Shown: one piece after another, positions 33,469 to 45,327 of the stretch
Numbering within the stretch: position 1 is the first letter of the stretch
Layout of the letters: every line of letters starts with the position of its first letter
Source: Plectosphaerella cucumerina
Taxonomy: Eukaryota > Ascomycota > Sordariomycetes > Glomerellales > Plectosphaerellaceae
Direction of reading: 5' to 3'
NCBI GenBank assembly: GCA_020746995.1
Contig: JAGPXD010000001.1
Coordinates: forward strand, 2,356,001 to 2,420,000
Length of the DNA stretch: 64,000 nt
Position numbers and translations under genes: made by a program
Notes under the pieces: generated by a model
Database searches by the model: none
What the model saw: the letters and a program-made list of their open reading frames with translations, nothing else
Told to the model about the DNA's origin: nothing

Positions 33469-35401
33469 TTACAGTAGTAGTACCTTCTCCTGGAGAGGTA
33501 TCTCTTCCAGTAGGGGCATCTTCTCCCACGCATCAACAAACTCGCTGTCGATTTCTTCACCGTCGTCAAGACAAAATTCGGCCAGCAAGTCCTCGAACAT
33601 TCGCAGGTGTTGCGGATTCTGCGCCGCAGCAACGTCGCTAGGCGTGCAGCAGAGTCCTTGGATGGACTTGCGCATGCAGATGGAGGAGGGCCTGGAGACG
33701 GCGCGATGGTTGGCGCCGAGACCCAGAAGAAGACGGCAAATCTCTTCTCTTCCCGCACTCGCCGCAATGTGAAGGAGTGTCCAGCCGCGCGCGTCCTCAG
33801 CATGGATGACGTCCTCAGGATGGTACGTGAGCAGCTCGACAAAGGTGCCTAGGTTCCCCCAATGCGCGGAGTGAAAGATGGCTGACCAGCCAACAGGCAT
33901 GTGAAGGTGGGAGATGCTAGCCCCGAGCTGGATGAGCTTGCGTACGTCGATGGCGCTGCCGTAGGCAGCGAGGCGGTGGAGGACCGTCCACCCCCAGCTG
34001 TCAACCAAGTCGACGTCGAGATAGTCGTGCTTGGAGAGAAACTCGACCTCTTCGGTTCTGATCTCCATTCCAGCGCCTGCCTTGGGCCAGCAGTAGAAGA
34101 GCGCATTCCACCCGAGGAGGCTGACGTAGTTGACGTCGGCTTTGTTTCTGAGAAGGCAGCGAGCCACCTCGAATTGTTTCTTGTCCAGAGCCCATTGAAT
34201 GTAGCTCCTGTGACAGATGTTATTAGCACACATCGACAGACAGAGGGAAAGTCTCGAGGGTACATACGTCTGACATTGACCGAACGTGGTATTGACGCCC
34301 ATTCCGTTGTCAAGGAGGAATTGAACCATGTCCACATTTCCGCCGAGGATGGCCGCCTTTGATAGTGGTCAGGCCCAAGACTGGTACGGCCGAAGGGGGG
34401 TCGTCAGAGCTTACTGTCATAAGTGTCCAGTTCTTAGATGTCACATCTTCCAGGGTCGCAGCGCCGCTCGCCAGATATCTCTTGAGACTGGCCAGGTCTC
34501 CCGAAAGACAAGCCACGAAGCCATCAGAGTCGCCGGCTACGAAACGGCTCAGACTAAAGTGGGAAGGGCTTGCGAGGGAGATGGAGTTCGACAAAAGATG
34601 TTTCGTCCACGATATTTGACCGACTACAGAGCGGACGCTGAAAGGAAGGCGGACATGGAAGCCGAGAGAATAGTTGCTGCATGCAGTCGTAGCTTCGGGA
34701 CGGATTCCAAGCAGGGAATAGAAAACCCCAAAGCGTTGTAGCCAGTCGGAAGCTACGACCTTCTCTGCTGTGATTCTGTGTGACTCGTCTGTCTTTCGAG
34801 CTACCTCCTTGCAGTCATACGCTGGCGGACTCTCGGGTAGGGGTTGCGAGTTTTTGAAGTCCTTGGACAAGTCGACAACAAGTTTCCGGACTGCGAACAG
34901 CTCCATGTCTGCTCTAGTCTGGCGCTGTCTAGAGGTTTTGGAACGTGTTAGCAGATGTAAAACATCAAAGCCAGAAGGTTTCCAGGGGGCCGCTGCGTAC
35001 AAGCCAACGATTTGGAGGAAATTCTGTAATGTGCCCTGGACGTTTCGTAACTGTGCCAGCTGACCTTCCATTTTGGAGCCGTCGAGAAGAGCCCAGTTCA
35101 ACCGGGAAAGGGTCTTTGATTGAAGGTGTTGGCGCTCGCACGTCTGGTCGAGAGAGGCGAGAATATTGCCCGCCTGCCGCAGTGCCGCGCCGATATGAGC
35201 TGAAACTTGCGGACCTAGGTCGCAGGAGAGGGGTTCCATGTGCTGGATACACAGTCGCAACAATTCAAGGCTGGTCTCGAGGCTTTCCAGCTCTTGGGGT
35301 GCGTTTTTGATGCGGCGGCTAAGCTTTCGGACTGCATTGCTCGTCTGTCCAAGTGCCTCCACCAGGGTGAATGCAGATGCAACAGCGCCAAGCGGCTCCA
35401 T
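33469..35401 (-). CDS. Ankyrin-repeat protein with fungal STAND-type N-terminal domain
   Basis: Four exons (35401-35001, 34928-34415, 34356-34268, 34207-33469) give 580 residues. The N-terminus MEPLGAVASAFTLVEALGQT and the helical LSRRIKNAPQELESLETSLELLRL match the fungal N-terminal (HeLo-like) domain found in front of NLR/STAND and ankyrin proteins. A middle region with SLGFHVRLPF follows. From residue ~280 there are at least six ankyrin repeats: LSGDLASLKRYLASGA, LGGNVDMVQFLLDNG, LDKKQFEVARCLLRNKADVN, GWTVLHRLAAYGSAIDVRKLI, GWSAIFHSAHWGNLGTFVELL and GWTLLHIAASAGREEICRLL. No NACHT/NB-ARC ATPase is present. All three introns (72, 58, 60 bp) are supported by frame and branch sites. Its role is probably signalling or non-self recognition, by analogy only. 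Start at 35401 rather than 35470 because the domain begins there. Confidence 0.82.
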
Positions 35402-37154
35402 GATGATCAGTCGGTTTTCGTTCACAAACAACGCCGAAATTTGGAATGACGATTGTCGAAGGCAATACATTCAGCACACTTGGTGACGGGCCCATCTATC
35501 TTCTTGTACCTCGCTGGGCGGCTATGCAGGCATGCACGAGTGGCTGCTTAAGCGCCCAATCAAGGCCGCCTTCTTGGGCCTCACAATATGCGCCCATCTG
35601 CACTTTCATCGGCGTTCCGTGGCAGTGTCGGGTTGGTATTGGTACACCGCTCATCGGATGGACACCTTGAGGCGTAGAGGGTGGGCGGCAGCCGCGTTGT
35701 ACTGGTCGGTTGGTTCCAAGGCATACCGTCAGTGTCTCTACGGAAATGTATCCCACATGTGTACTTAAGCCGAGACCGACTCAATCTGTCCGCAAACGTA
35801 CGCATGGCTCGCAGTAAGGCTGTCTGCTTGTTGGGCCTGACCCATCGTTGTCTTCTCTGGCCATCCATTTCTCGAGCTTCGGCAATCGGCTGACATCAGA
35901 AGTGAGTTAGCCAGTTAGCATCTATCCATCATGCCAACAGCATGTTGAAGCATCATCGCCGAGCCAAGCCAAATTAGTTTGGTGTCTGGAAGCATCAATA
36001 CCACAAAAACAAATTGTTCGTTGATCACCACTGATGTGCAAAATCAGTCACCTTGATACTCCGTCAACTTTGCCTGGTCCATCAGCCATGACCACGAGAG
36101 ACGGCACTGAAAAGCCCTGCGAGTGGCCGACCCGTTCGTTCATCGAGTTCAAGCCAAGCGTGCCTCGCAATGGCCCGTATGTTCCCTTCTTCCCACTTTC
36201 AATGTGTCCAATGGTACAAGTCCACTCATGAAGACCCGTGCTAGTGGCGAGGGCGGCAGCTCTTCTAGCAGCGGTGGCGCCCGCCCTGACGGTGGTGGTG
36301 GTGATCCTGCCTATGGGCATTGAACAGCATTGAGGCTGCTATAAGTAATGAATCTTGAATCTCCAAAGGCTTATCAGGTGACAAGTAAGATACCGTAGGC
36401 TAGGGCGGAGACGAAAGCATAGAGCAAGGCACACGCTTTCATGGACGAGTCGCTCCTATGTCGTTGATTTGACTTCTTACGACGAAGATGAGGGTTGTCC
36501 GACCTATTGGCAGGTCATCGCCGAATAGGAACGGGGTTGCGAACCAAGTAACTTGTAGCAGACTTGGCCACTGTAGCTTCACTGCTCAAATTGCTCAGGA
36601 GAAGAAGCATCCCGAGGTGTATTTGCAGCCGTTGATCGTCATGCAAGTCTGCTATTGACATGCCATCCCTTGCTTGAACGGCTTTGACTCGCCTGAACAG
36701 GCGGGGCACAAGTCAAATCACCTAGCGCGCGGGCCGATCGGACGGGGCCGACGATTTCCTTCTTGCAGGGCCTTGTCTCGGACGAGGTCCCACCAACATG
36801 ACAGCCATCAATGCGCATCACTCAGCCCTGCAACTTGAGAGAAGAAAGTGCACAATCCATGGTCGCTATATTCCAGGAGCTCCCCGGTATCGACCGTCCG
36901 GGGGCCATTGCAGCCCATGCTATGTATGTACCTATTGTCTTTTCCCGGGGGTGGGAGACGCCCGCGGGAGCCATGATTAATTTGAAGAGCCAGACCTGGC
37001 GTGGCACCCCCTTCTTGGTTGAGGGGGGGTGATCGGAGGATGATGCTGTGTACAACAAACTATTCCCGGTAAAAACAAGCCTTTGTCAACGCCGAGTACG
37101 CGCATGAAATATCGATAAAAGAAACAACCGGTCCAAGGCGGGCGAGAAGCGTCC
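35402..37154. other. 1.75-kb intergenic region
   Basis: Upstream flank of the ankyrin gene and 3' flank of the DUF7707 gene. Only short frames; no family, repeat or RNA gene that I can support. Confidence 0.45.
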
Positions 37155-37889
37155 TCACAGGAGGAAAGCAAAGCCGCCGAGGAAGCCGCCGATGAGGAGG
37201 GCGGCACCAAGGGCGCGGTTGGACTCGAGCACGGCGGCGGCGCTGGGGCTGTCGGTGCTGTCGTCCTCGTCCTCGGGTCCAGCGCCGTTAAGGCCGGTGA
37301 AGATGCCGCCGTTGCTCGAGGTGGTGGTGGTGGCGGCGGTGGCCTCGGGGCCGGCCGAGGTCGACGAGGTAGCGTTGACGCGCTGGGGGTCCTGGGCGCC
37401 GCAGGGGTTGTTCTCACGGCAGTCGGAGGAGCACTGGTTGTTGGCGAGGCCGCAGGCGGCGACGCACTGGTTGCCCCATTCCTGGCACATGTGGAAGGGA
37501 AGCGTGAGGGAGTACTCGGTCACGTTGGGCTTGTTGCCGTCGGAGCAGATGCAGCCGTAGCGGAGGGCGTCCTGGGGGGCACGTGTTAGCGAATGGGGTA
37601 CCGGCAGGAGGGTATGTGTTGTGTAGAGAACGTACAGAGTCGCAGTCGTTGACGAGCGGGTCGCCCTCGGCGGTTTGGGCACAGATGCCCTTGCACGAGC
37701 GGACCTGGTCATCGCACCAGCGAACTGCCGGTTGTCAGCTTATGGTCACCCAGACCGGATGTCTTGGAGGTGCTCACCCCTCACACCGGACGGGACGGTC
37801 TCGGGGTCGATATCATAGAACTGCTGGGCCGAGGCGGTAGCGGCAAAGGCGGCGGCGACGGCCAGGAAGGACGACTTGAACGAAGGCAT
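37155..37889 (-). CDS. GPI-anchored cysteine-rich surface protein (DUF7707)
   Basis: Three exons (37889-37778, 37724-37636, 37571-37155) give 205 residues. The signal peptide (FLAVAAAFAATASA) ends before QQFYDIDPETVP. The cysteine domain has RWCDDQVRSCKGIC at its start, then NDCDS, YGCICSDGNKPN, LPFHMCQEWGNQC and C-x6-C-x3-C near its end; ten or more cysteines match the DUF7707 family pattern. A Ser/Thr-rich, probably O-glycosylated linker is followed by a C-terminal hydrophobic tail (ALGAALLIGGFLGGFAFLL), a typical GPI-attachment signal with candidate omega site in the Ser/Asp/Asn region just before it. It is expected at the plasma membrane or cell wall. The molecular function of DUF7707 is unknown. 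Both introns (53, 64 bp) restore the cysteine spacing. Confidence 0.87.
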
Positions 37890-40703
37890 TGCGAGGGCTT
37901 CCGGTATTTTTTCCCGATTAAATGGCGGCTACTTCGATCGAGAGATTACTTCGAGGTCTGCGGAACGTCGGCTTATATTGAATCTGGTTTCCCGGTCAGT
38001 CGGCTGCGTTGTGTACTTTGGCGGCATTCCTCGGTCCACCCATCGCCCGTTGGTGCGTGGCACAACAAAAGGGTCTCAGGGGGCGGAATGGCCAGCGGGA
38101 TGGGGAAGAGACAACGCACAGTCTGACGAGCTGCGGGTAGAAGCAGATTGAAGATTCGGTGAGAGAGGTATTAGGAGTTCGGTCGGACAGGCGAGGGAGA
38201 AGCCAAAAGGTGCAGCAGATTAATGCAGGCAAAAAAATAAGTGGTAAAGGGGGTCGTGTAGCGAGGGACAAACGGACGGAAACGAGGGCAGTCCGTTGGG
38301 CAAAAACGAAGGTGTGTTGCGGAAGAGAGCTGCTTTTTTGTCGACGATGACAGCTGGAGATCCGGCAGAAGGTCGTCGACTCGGGGAAAACGGGAGGACG
38401 GAGAAAACGAAAGGAGGACCGGGGGGTGGTGGCGGCGGCGGAAGAGGGGATGGTGGTTTTCTTAATAAAAGGCCTCCTCTGGGGCTTGACGCCACGGACC
38501 TCGCGATGCCCACGGCTCCCGGCCCACGGGAATCACACCTGCTCACCTGCTTGTCCAGTAGCCCCCCGTAGGTTACCTGCAAAATGGGGGGATATTGGGA
38601 CCCTAGCCCCTTTGAGACGAACATCCAGCCCCGACCCCGGGCGTTTCTGCCGCGGCGTCGAGGTTGCCGTTCATGTTGCAGCAAGGGTCTCTGAATGCCC
38701 ACCCCTGAAGCTCCAATCACTGGGCAATCAGTCCGATACGCACCAGGCGGGCATGGGCCCACGGACTGGGATCTGGCCCCGGGGACGGGAGGCCGGCCGG
38801 AGCAAATTAGGCGTTTGTGAAGCGTGTGTCGATTTTATCTTTTAGCATGTTCCCTCGGCGCTCGCTCGCTGATGTCGCTGGCGCCAACTCTATCGTGCCG
38901 TTGTGCGGAGTTGAGGGACGTGCTCGGGGAAACTTGAAAAATGGCTCTCGGAACTCTGCTCATCTTCAACGGGACCATCGTGTGAGGCTGTCATCGTCTC
39001 AACAGTTTTCCTCTTCCGTCTCCACCGGTGCTGCCGAGTTGGGCGGTGCCGGCCTACATTCTCGACCCCTCACACCCTCTTGGCTCTGGGTCACGCATCT
39101 TGTACGAGTTGATCGTGCTCCCGTCCTGGCCGTCGGTCGTACCGCCGCCCGGGAGAGAGGGGCGAGGTGGCACCGAGACATGGACAGCGCAGGCAGGCAA
39201 GCAGGCTGGCAGGTCCTGGCCCGTGTTCGCCCGCTTGGCGATGCCCTCGTGGACGCACGATGACTGGACTCTGCTCGTATTCCCAGGTTTCACGAGGTGC
39301 TGCGCAGTGGCGGACGATGCAGCTAGAGGGCCGTTCTAGCTCCTCTGGGGGAGGCCGCAGACGCACGATAAGGCGATCGGACCACGAACGCGGGGAGGTT
39401 GGGCTCGACAGCTCCGTGGTCTCCATTCACGGACAGAAGAGGGGCCACTGCTGGAGGGGCCATTGCCACTGCTGGATCGGTGGCAAGTCCTCTTCGTCTT
39501 GCCTCCTTTCCTCGCCTCTCCTCTCCACTTCCCTCCCCCGCCTAGAGTCTCGAGACGGCCGCGGGAGAAGAAAGGTTGCAAGACAAGAGGCCACGAAGAC
39601 CGTTGACAGGGACGTCGGAGATTCGGTGGCTGGCGGCGACAGATGAGGTCTTGCCCCCATGCGGCACAGCTCCCAGGCACGAACCAAGACAGCCGGGGGA
39701 CTTGGGGTGGTGGTGGTGATGCAGATCTCTATTGAAGGCATCCGGTCCGGTGTTTTTTAAGATGGGCGTTGTTTCAACGACCCTCAAAAGCCGCCGAGAC
39801 GGGCCTTCGGAGTGCCGAACAGCTTCAAGCTAAGGGATGGATTCGCGGCCTGCATCCTGTTCGTGTTTGGATGCGGACTCGTATCGGCGGGCAGGAAGCA
39901 GGAAGTGGGAAAGATAAAGAAGACACAGGTTCGCCCTGTCTGTGAGGCCGAGGACACGATAAATGACGGAGCAAAAGATGTCCTCGAAGCGAGGATTGCC
40001 GCAATGCTGGCCGGCCAGATGATTGAGGTCGAGTGGCAGGAGCTGTCAACATTTGGACGCATGATTCATCCCGCAACGATTGCAGGCAATTGGCAATTGA
40101 AGTGCTCATGTCACTGGGCACTTCCATCGACTTCAAGGAAGACCACTCGATGGGAAAGCACGGCCAGTGAAGCCCTGGCCTCTCCAGCGCTCGTCCGCCC
40201 TGCAATGGATCGCCCCAGTCCCCCCCGGTCTGGTGTCAGTGCAAGTTTCCTCGGTCGGACTCTGGGGGTCCTCCGTCGAGGCCGGTGCCCGCCAGTGGGG
40301 TTCGACTCGCTGCGCCCAATCGATCCCGCGAAGCTAAGCTCAGGATCGAGCTCTGGAAGTTTTCATCGTCGGGGCCTGCCCGTTGTCCGTCCACTACCCC
40401 GGCTGTCGTCCGGTCATCCCGTCTTGAATCGTTGTCGTCGCTCCAGGGTTGTCGCTCCGTCCCTCCTTCCTCAACTCACACCAACCTTCGCGCCATCATC
40501 GTCGACGATAACCCTGTTCGCCATCTACTTCTGTCGCCATCACTACAAATTATCATTCGCAGCCGGCCTGTATCCATCCCTCGAAGCATCTCGTGACGAC
40601 ATCTCGACAAGTGTCACCAGAACCCAACCACCAGCCCAAAGTTCAATCCGACGCCCTCAACAACAAACACGTCGAATCGCCATCTGACCATTAATCTCCC
40701 GGC
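37890..40703. other. 2.8-kb intergenic region, divergent promoters
   Basis: Lies between the DUF7707 gene (-) and YPT35 (+). A 291-codon plus-strand frame (39812-40687) looks long, but its composition and lack of any family resemblance argue for chance in GC-rich DNA; its 3' part is probably the YPT35 leader. The interval 40380-40700 is strongly C/T- and CA-rich, as in fungal 5' UTRs. Confidence 0.45.
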
Positions 40704-40728
40704 GCATCGCATCGCATCGCACCGCATC
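40704..40728. repeat. (GCATC)5 microsatellite in the YPT35 leader
   Basis: Five consecutive 5-bp units, the fourth imperfect (GCACC), about 75 bp upstream of the YPT35 start. Confidence 0.85.
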
Positions 40729-40800
40729 AATTATCTATTGCTTTCTCCGACGTCCCCGTCGAAAGCGCATCTAGCAACGACCCCTCGGTGCGCGGCCGTC

Positions 40801-41627
40801 ATGGACAGCCACGCCGCCTTGGAGAATGCGAATGGCGTCACCGGAGGAGGGGTTGGCGTAAAGACCCGCGACACACTGCCGACACTCTCGACACAATTAC
40901 CTAGCGACTCTGTCACGCGCAGCTCGACCGATTCAAATCGATACCCCAACGACAGCGCAGACGACGAGTCCGATACCTGGGCATCCGCCGTTACGAGCCC
41001 GGCCTCAGTGACGTCGCCGCCCTACTGGATGGTGCACGGCAATGGCCACCGGCGGTCCATCTCCAATCAGTCGGCTGAGTCCATCGTGCCCATCGGCGCC
41101 ATCACCATGCGCGACAACGAGGCCAGCGGCCGCGACGAGCGCAACAAGGCGTGCTGGGCCAAGAGCGTGTCCATCACCGACCACGTCATCGTCAACGGCA
41201 GCGCGACAAATATTGGCGCCTTCGTCGTGTGGACTATCCGTGTTGAGACGTTGCAGGTTAGTTCGCCGCCACCGTATCGTAGCCGCATGGCAAGGCAATC
41301 GCTGACAGGGCGAGAAAACAGGGCAGCTATATGAACATCTGCAAGCGATACTCCGAGTTTGACGACCTCCGCCACCGCCTTATGATGACCTTCCCCGACT
41401 TCGAGGCTGCCGTGCCGCCGCTACCTCCCAAAAGCGTGATATCAAAATTCCGCCCCTCCTTCCTCGACAAGAGGCGGCAGGGCCTCCAATACTTCTTGAA
41501 GTACGCCCATCCAAACACCCAGATCATCCACAGTCCAGCCTTACTAACCCTCGACAGTTGCATCATGCTCAACCCCGAGTTTTCTGGATCACCAATATTG
41601 AAGGAATTCCTCTTCACCTACCGATGA
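40801..41627 (+). CDS. YPT35: PX-domain protein Ypt35
   Basis: Exons 40801-41256, 41322-41500 and 41558-41627 encode 234 residues. The first ~110 residues are Ser/Thr/Asp-rich and disordered. The PX domain fills the rest. It starts with WAKSVSITDHVIVNGSATNIGAFVVWTIRVETL, named here only by its two ends WAKSVSITD and VVWTIRVETL. It continues with the phosphoinositide-binding signature KRYSEFDDLRHRL (the RYSEF Arg), PPLPPK and RRQGLQYFL, and ends PEFSGSPILKEFLF. This is the layout of yeast Ypt35, an endosomal/vacuolar PI3P-binding protein that recruits Vps13 to membranes. Introns are 65 and 57 bp with clear branch sites (ttactaacc at ~41541). The adaptor motif for Vps13 (Pro-x-Pro) may lie in the N-terminal tail; I cannot assign it with certainty. 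Confidence 0.9.
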
Positions 41628-42856
41628 CGGGAAGCAAAACAACAAACAACCCCACCAGGGGGCCCTTGCTTGGCCCCGTGTAAACAAATCAGCCTGTCGC
41701 CGGCAACGGGCAGGGACCCCGCCTCGACGGACAGGAGCATCTTGCATATAGCGTGTGTTTAAACAGCACAACCCCCCTCACTGGAAAGAAAGGGAGGGCA
41801 ATAATGATAATGCTTGGATGAACCCACGTCTCGGATTTCCCGCGGCCAAGAGGTGCACGACCTGCCCAGCTCCCACCAAGATCGGCAGCCGCCTGCCGGG
41901 CAGTCCCGCCCTGACGCGTCCGGGGAACACGAAAAGGCCGAAGAGGTGGTTGCTGGTACGGCATTTTGTCTGGGGACAGACCATCGCCGCTTCCTCCCCA
42001 TCGAGATGCGTCTGATCAGGAGTGGGCGCGCGCGCCTCAGAGTCTGGGCGTTTCGTCTCTGATGACCACCGCGGGGCGGCGCCCAGCCATTCTTCGGGTG
42101 CCCTTGCAGAAGGGGGACGCGTAATGCCTCTGTGGCGGTTGAGGGCACGGGCAACTCGCGACATTCTCGCACTTGGGGAGGGAACAGACGACAAACACGA
42201 GAGATGGCTGTATAGAGTAAAGTACGGATGCTGGGTAAGCGCTAAGCCGCCGAGCCACGAGCGCGCGGGCCAGATATTGAGAGGGATCTCGGATAGGGGT
42301 CCGACAACCTCTTTTTTTCTCCTTGCCCTGCGCCCACTTGAACAATGAGTAAGGGTCGTAAGCTTTGGTGCGGTGCATGCAAACCACCTTCCGCCCTACC
42401 TGCGACGGCTTGGACGGGTACGCGGCAGCCCCGGAAACAACGGGAAGAGTCCACTCAGCCCAGCAAAAAGGGGGGCCCAGCGTCTTGGACGTTGCCGCGC
42501 CAAGCCTTCCTTGCTCTCGGCGGGCTGTACAAGTCAGAAGCCGCGATCATGGCTTGTCCATGTCTTGCCAAAAGTCTGCTAAGACCATTCATTGTCCACG
42601 TCAGTCAATTTGTTATAATACCAGACGACAAACCCACCGGGTCCATCTCGTGTCTTTTTTTCTCCCTTCTCGCCATTTTTTCAGCTTCCTCTGCTCCTGG
42701 CTTAACCCCCATGTCGCTTTCGCTTCCGCATCTGTCGTTTGTGTCTTTACGCTTGCGCACGACAGCAGCACGACACGCCAGACTGCCGAAGTCTCCAGGC
42801 GGGCTTGGCCAATCGACGGCCCGCATGCGCCTCTCAGCCCCATTGGTGGCTCAACA
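41628..42856. other. 1.2-kb intergenic region ahead of the IQ-motif gene
   Basis: The frame of the IQ-motif protein stays open upstream to 42365, but that part is low-complexity and unlike protein, so it is treated as 5' leader. No gene seen. Confidence 0.5.
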
Positions 42857-45001
42857 ATGACGTACCACCACCACTACCCCTCGACACCCCCCGACTCGGG
42901 CCTGAATGCGACCAGTCCGGATTTGCTCCTGCCAGTGCTCGAGTCGGAAACTCGGGGCCTAGAAACTTCAGCTGGCAGGCTAGCACCAGCACCAGCACCA
43001 GCTGGAGCTGCACCGCCGGCAGCTCCGCCGCTATGTGATCCCACGCCTCCGGCCAGTCCACCCCTACTGCTTCGACGGAAGAGGGCCGACTCCGCCGTTT
43101 CTTCCCAGAGCAACCTCACATCGCGAAGCTTCGCAGCCAGCAGCAGCGCCGCAACCTTTGGGTCCCGCAAGGAGTACATGGACTCGCTGGTCCCGCCATC
43201 ACACGCACAGTTCGAACACATCGCCACGGTACAAGAGGAGAAGGAGGCCGGCCATCGCGAGCTGGCGCGCAAAGCGAAGCGCGCCTCCATCATGAACGAC
43301 CAACAGCGACAGAGCAGCATGGAGGATGCGCGCAAGGCCGAGGGGGGCGACACGCCGTCGCCGCAGAAACACAAGAAGCACTTGAGCCTTGACGCCTTTC
43401 GGTGGAAGCGCGCCGCCAAGGTGATCCAGCGCACGTATCGAGGATACCGCCTGCGCAGGGAGATGGACGGCCTCAAGCTTAACGCCTCGACAAGGTGGAT
43501 CTCGGCCATACAGGAAGCACGGTTTCGGGAAGCGACCAAGCCGCGCGCGAGGATCGACTATCCCAACGGGAACGGGTGTGAAGACGCCGAAAGCATACGC
43601 CGGTCTGGCGAGGAAGACTCTGCCATCGCCAATGCCGCCGTCCCAGCGCATAACCAGGCGGCCCGCGACAAGTGGAGGAGGGCTGCCATAATCGCCCAAC
43701 GGGCGGGCCACGACGACACTGACTCGGACGTATCGTCCATTTCGTCGGACGAGACAGGAGACAGCCCCGAGAAGCGGGCGGAGCGACACAAGGCTCGAGA
43801 GGAGGCCATCGCCAAGCGGAAAGAAAAAGCCATGATGATGGGGTTGCAATACTTTCTCGAAATGGTCGACCAGAAGCACCGCTACGGCAGCAACCTGCGG
43901 GTCTACCACGAGGAGTGGATGCGCCGGGAGACGCACGAGAACTTTTTCTACTGGCTCGACTATGGGGAGGGCCGCTTCGTCGACATGGCCGGGTGCCCGC
44001 GCGACCGCCTCGACCGCGAGCTGGTGCGGTACCTCTCCCGCGAAGAGAGGCAGTACTACCTCGCCACTATTGACGAGGAGGGCCGCCTCTGCTGGGCCAA
44101 GGATGGCACGCGCATCAGCACCACCGAGGAGTACAGGGACAGCATCCGCGGCATCGTGCCCATCGACGACCCCACGCCCCCCTGGTCCGTTCCGGAGGAC
44201 AGGCCCCAGACGCCGGATGACGAGATCAACAGCGGCGATAGCAGCAGGTCCGAGTCGTCTCTCGAAAACGCTCGTGAGGCCGACAGAGCGGCTAAATACG
44301 CGACGCCCGAGTTCGACGGCGCCAGGCCTCACCGCAAGATCGTCAATGTGTCGGCGGCGACAATCTTCGACAAGCTGCTGCGCAAGACGGTGCGCAAGAA
44401 TACGTGGATTTTCGTGGCCGACACCAATTTCCGGTTGTACATTGGCATCAAGGCCTCCGGCGCCTTCCAGCACTCGTCCTTCCTGGCGGGCAGCCGCATC
44501 TCGGCGGCCGGGCTGATCAAGATCAAGGACGGGCGGCTGGCATCGCTGTCGCCGCTGAGCGGGCACTACCGGCCGCCGGCGTCGAGCTTCCGCGCCTTCA
44601 TCCGCGGGCTCAAGGAGGGCGGCGTCGACGTGTCGCACGTGTCCGTTTCAAAGTCGTACGCGGTGCTCGTTGGACTTGAGACCTATATGCGCACACGAAA
44701 GAAAGGCAAGAAGATGGTGGAGCGGATGACGGCTAAGAAGGAGCGCATCGTTGCTCCCGAGGAGGTGGCAAGGCGGGAAGAGGAGGAGAGAGATAAGAGC
44801 GAGAGTGCCGCGAGGGAGAGGGAGGTTCTCGAGGAAGAGGCGCGTCGTGCCGAAGAGCAGCAGCGGAGAGAGGAGGAGGAGAGGCGGGCTGCGGGCACGA
44901 GGGCGAGGGTGTCGGAGAAGATGCGCTCCGTTCTGGACGGGGACGAGCCTGGTGAGGGAAGCTTGGCAGTGCGGCAGGCGGCTGCCACGACAAGTACATG
45001 A
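42857..45001 (+). CDS. IQ calmodulin-binding-motif protein
   Basis: Single exon, 714 residues. Residues 1-110 are disordered (His/Tyr/Pro then an Ala-Pro run coded by a CAGCAC repeat, then a Ser-rich patch). An IQ motif, VIQRTYRGYRLRREMDG, lies at ~190-205 and would bind calmodulin or a myosin-like light chain. A conserved core follows at ~330-440: MGLQYFLEMVDQKHRYG, YHEEWMRRETHENFFYWLD and REERQYYLATIDEEGRL. A second conserved module at ~490-600 has IFDKLLRKTVRKNTWIFV and ASGAFQHSSFLAGSRISAAG. The C-terminal ~80 residues form a Glu/Arg-rich coiled coil. This architecture is widespread and single-copy in filamentous fungi, with no assigned function beyond calcium/calmodulin linkage. The start at 42857 is preferred because the frame further upstream is not protein-like. 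Confidence 0.88.
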   Translation: MTYHHHYPSTPPDSGLNATSPDLLLPVLESETRGLETSAGRLAPAPAPAGAAPPAAPPLCDPTPPASPPLLLRRKRADSAVSSQSNLTSRSFAASSSAATFGSRKEYMDSLVPPSHAQFEHIATVQEEKEAGHRELARKAKRASIMNDQQRQSSMEDARKAEGGDTPSPQKHKKHLSLDAFRWKRAAKVIQRTYRGYRLRREMDGLKLNASTRWISAIQEARFREATKPRARIDYPNGNGCEDAESIRRSGEEDSAIANAAVPAHNQAARDKWRRAAIIAQRAGHDDTDSDVSSISSDETGDSPEKRAERHKAREEAIAKRKEKAMMMGLQYFLEMVDQKHRYGSNLRVYHEEWMRRETHENFFYWLDYGEGRFVDMAGCPRDRLDRELVRYLSREERQYYLATIDEEGRLCWAKDGTRISTTEEYRDSIRGIVPIDDPTPPWSVPEDRPQTPDDEINSGDSSRSESSLENAREADRAAKYATPEFDGARPHRKIVNVSAATIFDKLLRKTVRKNTWIFVADTNFRLYIGIKASGAFQHSSFLAGSRISAAGLIKIKDGRLASLSPLSGHYRPPASSFRAFIRGLKEGGVDVSHVSVSKSYAVLVGLETYMRTRKKGKKMVERMTAKKERIVAPEEVARREEEERDKSESAAREREVLEEEARRAEEQQRREEEERRAAGTRARVSEKMRSVLDGDEPGEGSLAVRQAAATTST

Positions 45002-45327
45002 TTTGATGAGGAGGCGAGACGGACTTATACCCCCTTGGTGTGGCAGGATGTTAGAGGGCGAGGTCGCCCATGGAGTTTTACTGCGGGCTATGGCTCGACC
45101 TGGTCTGAGATATAGCATAGCATGAATAGGGTGCGGGATTACAGATATTGCTTGAGCAAAAGTTAGAATAATCACATATTTATGAGGAGTCTGGGTTTTG
45201 GCGCCGCCACATGTGTGTCACCTTCATGGCGGAAAAGCCTGCAACCCCAACGCAGCACAAATACAACATCCGACCAGCTGCAAGAAACTTCTCCGTATCA
45301 GCAACTTCATCATTCTTGACACCCACC
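45002..45327. other. Short intergenic region
   Basis: 326 bp. The GAR synthetase frame remains open upstream to 45211, with an Ala/Ser/Arg-rich leader. A mitochondrial presequence is conceivable, but the ATG at 45328 (cacc-ATG) starts the enzyme proper. Confidence 0.5.

Noticed and set aside
40296..40312. ggttcgactcg resembling a tRNA B box
   Set aside because: No A box or cloverleaf upstream; isolated match.
39812..40687. 291-codon plus-strand frame upstream of YPT35
   Set aside because: Starts with a signal-like stretch, but the rest is Ser/Pro/Arg-rich without any recognisable domain; more likely promoter and 5' UTR sequence.
43199..44638. 479-codon minus-strand frame within the IQ-motif gene
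   Set aside because: Shadow of the conserved sense coding sequence with Arg/Leu/Val-rich composition and no start context or splice structure.
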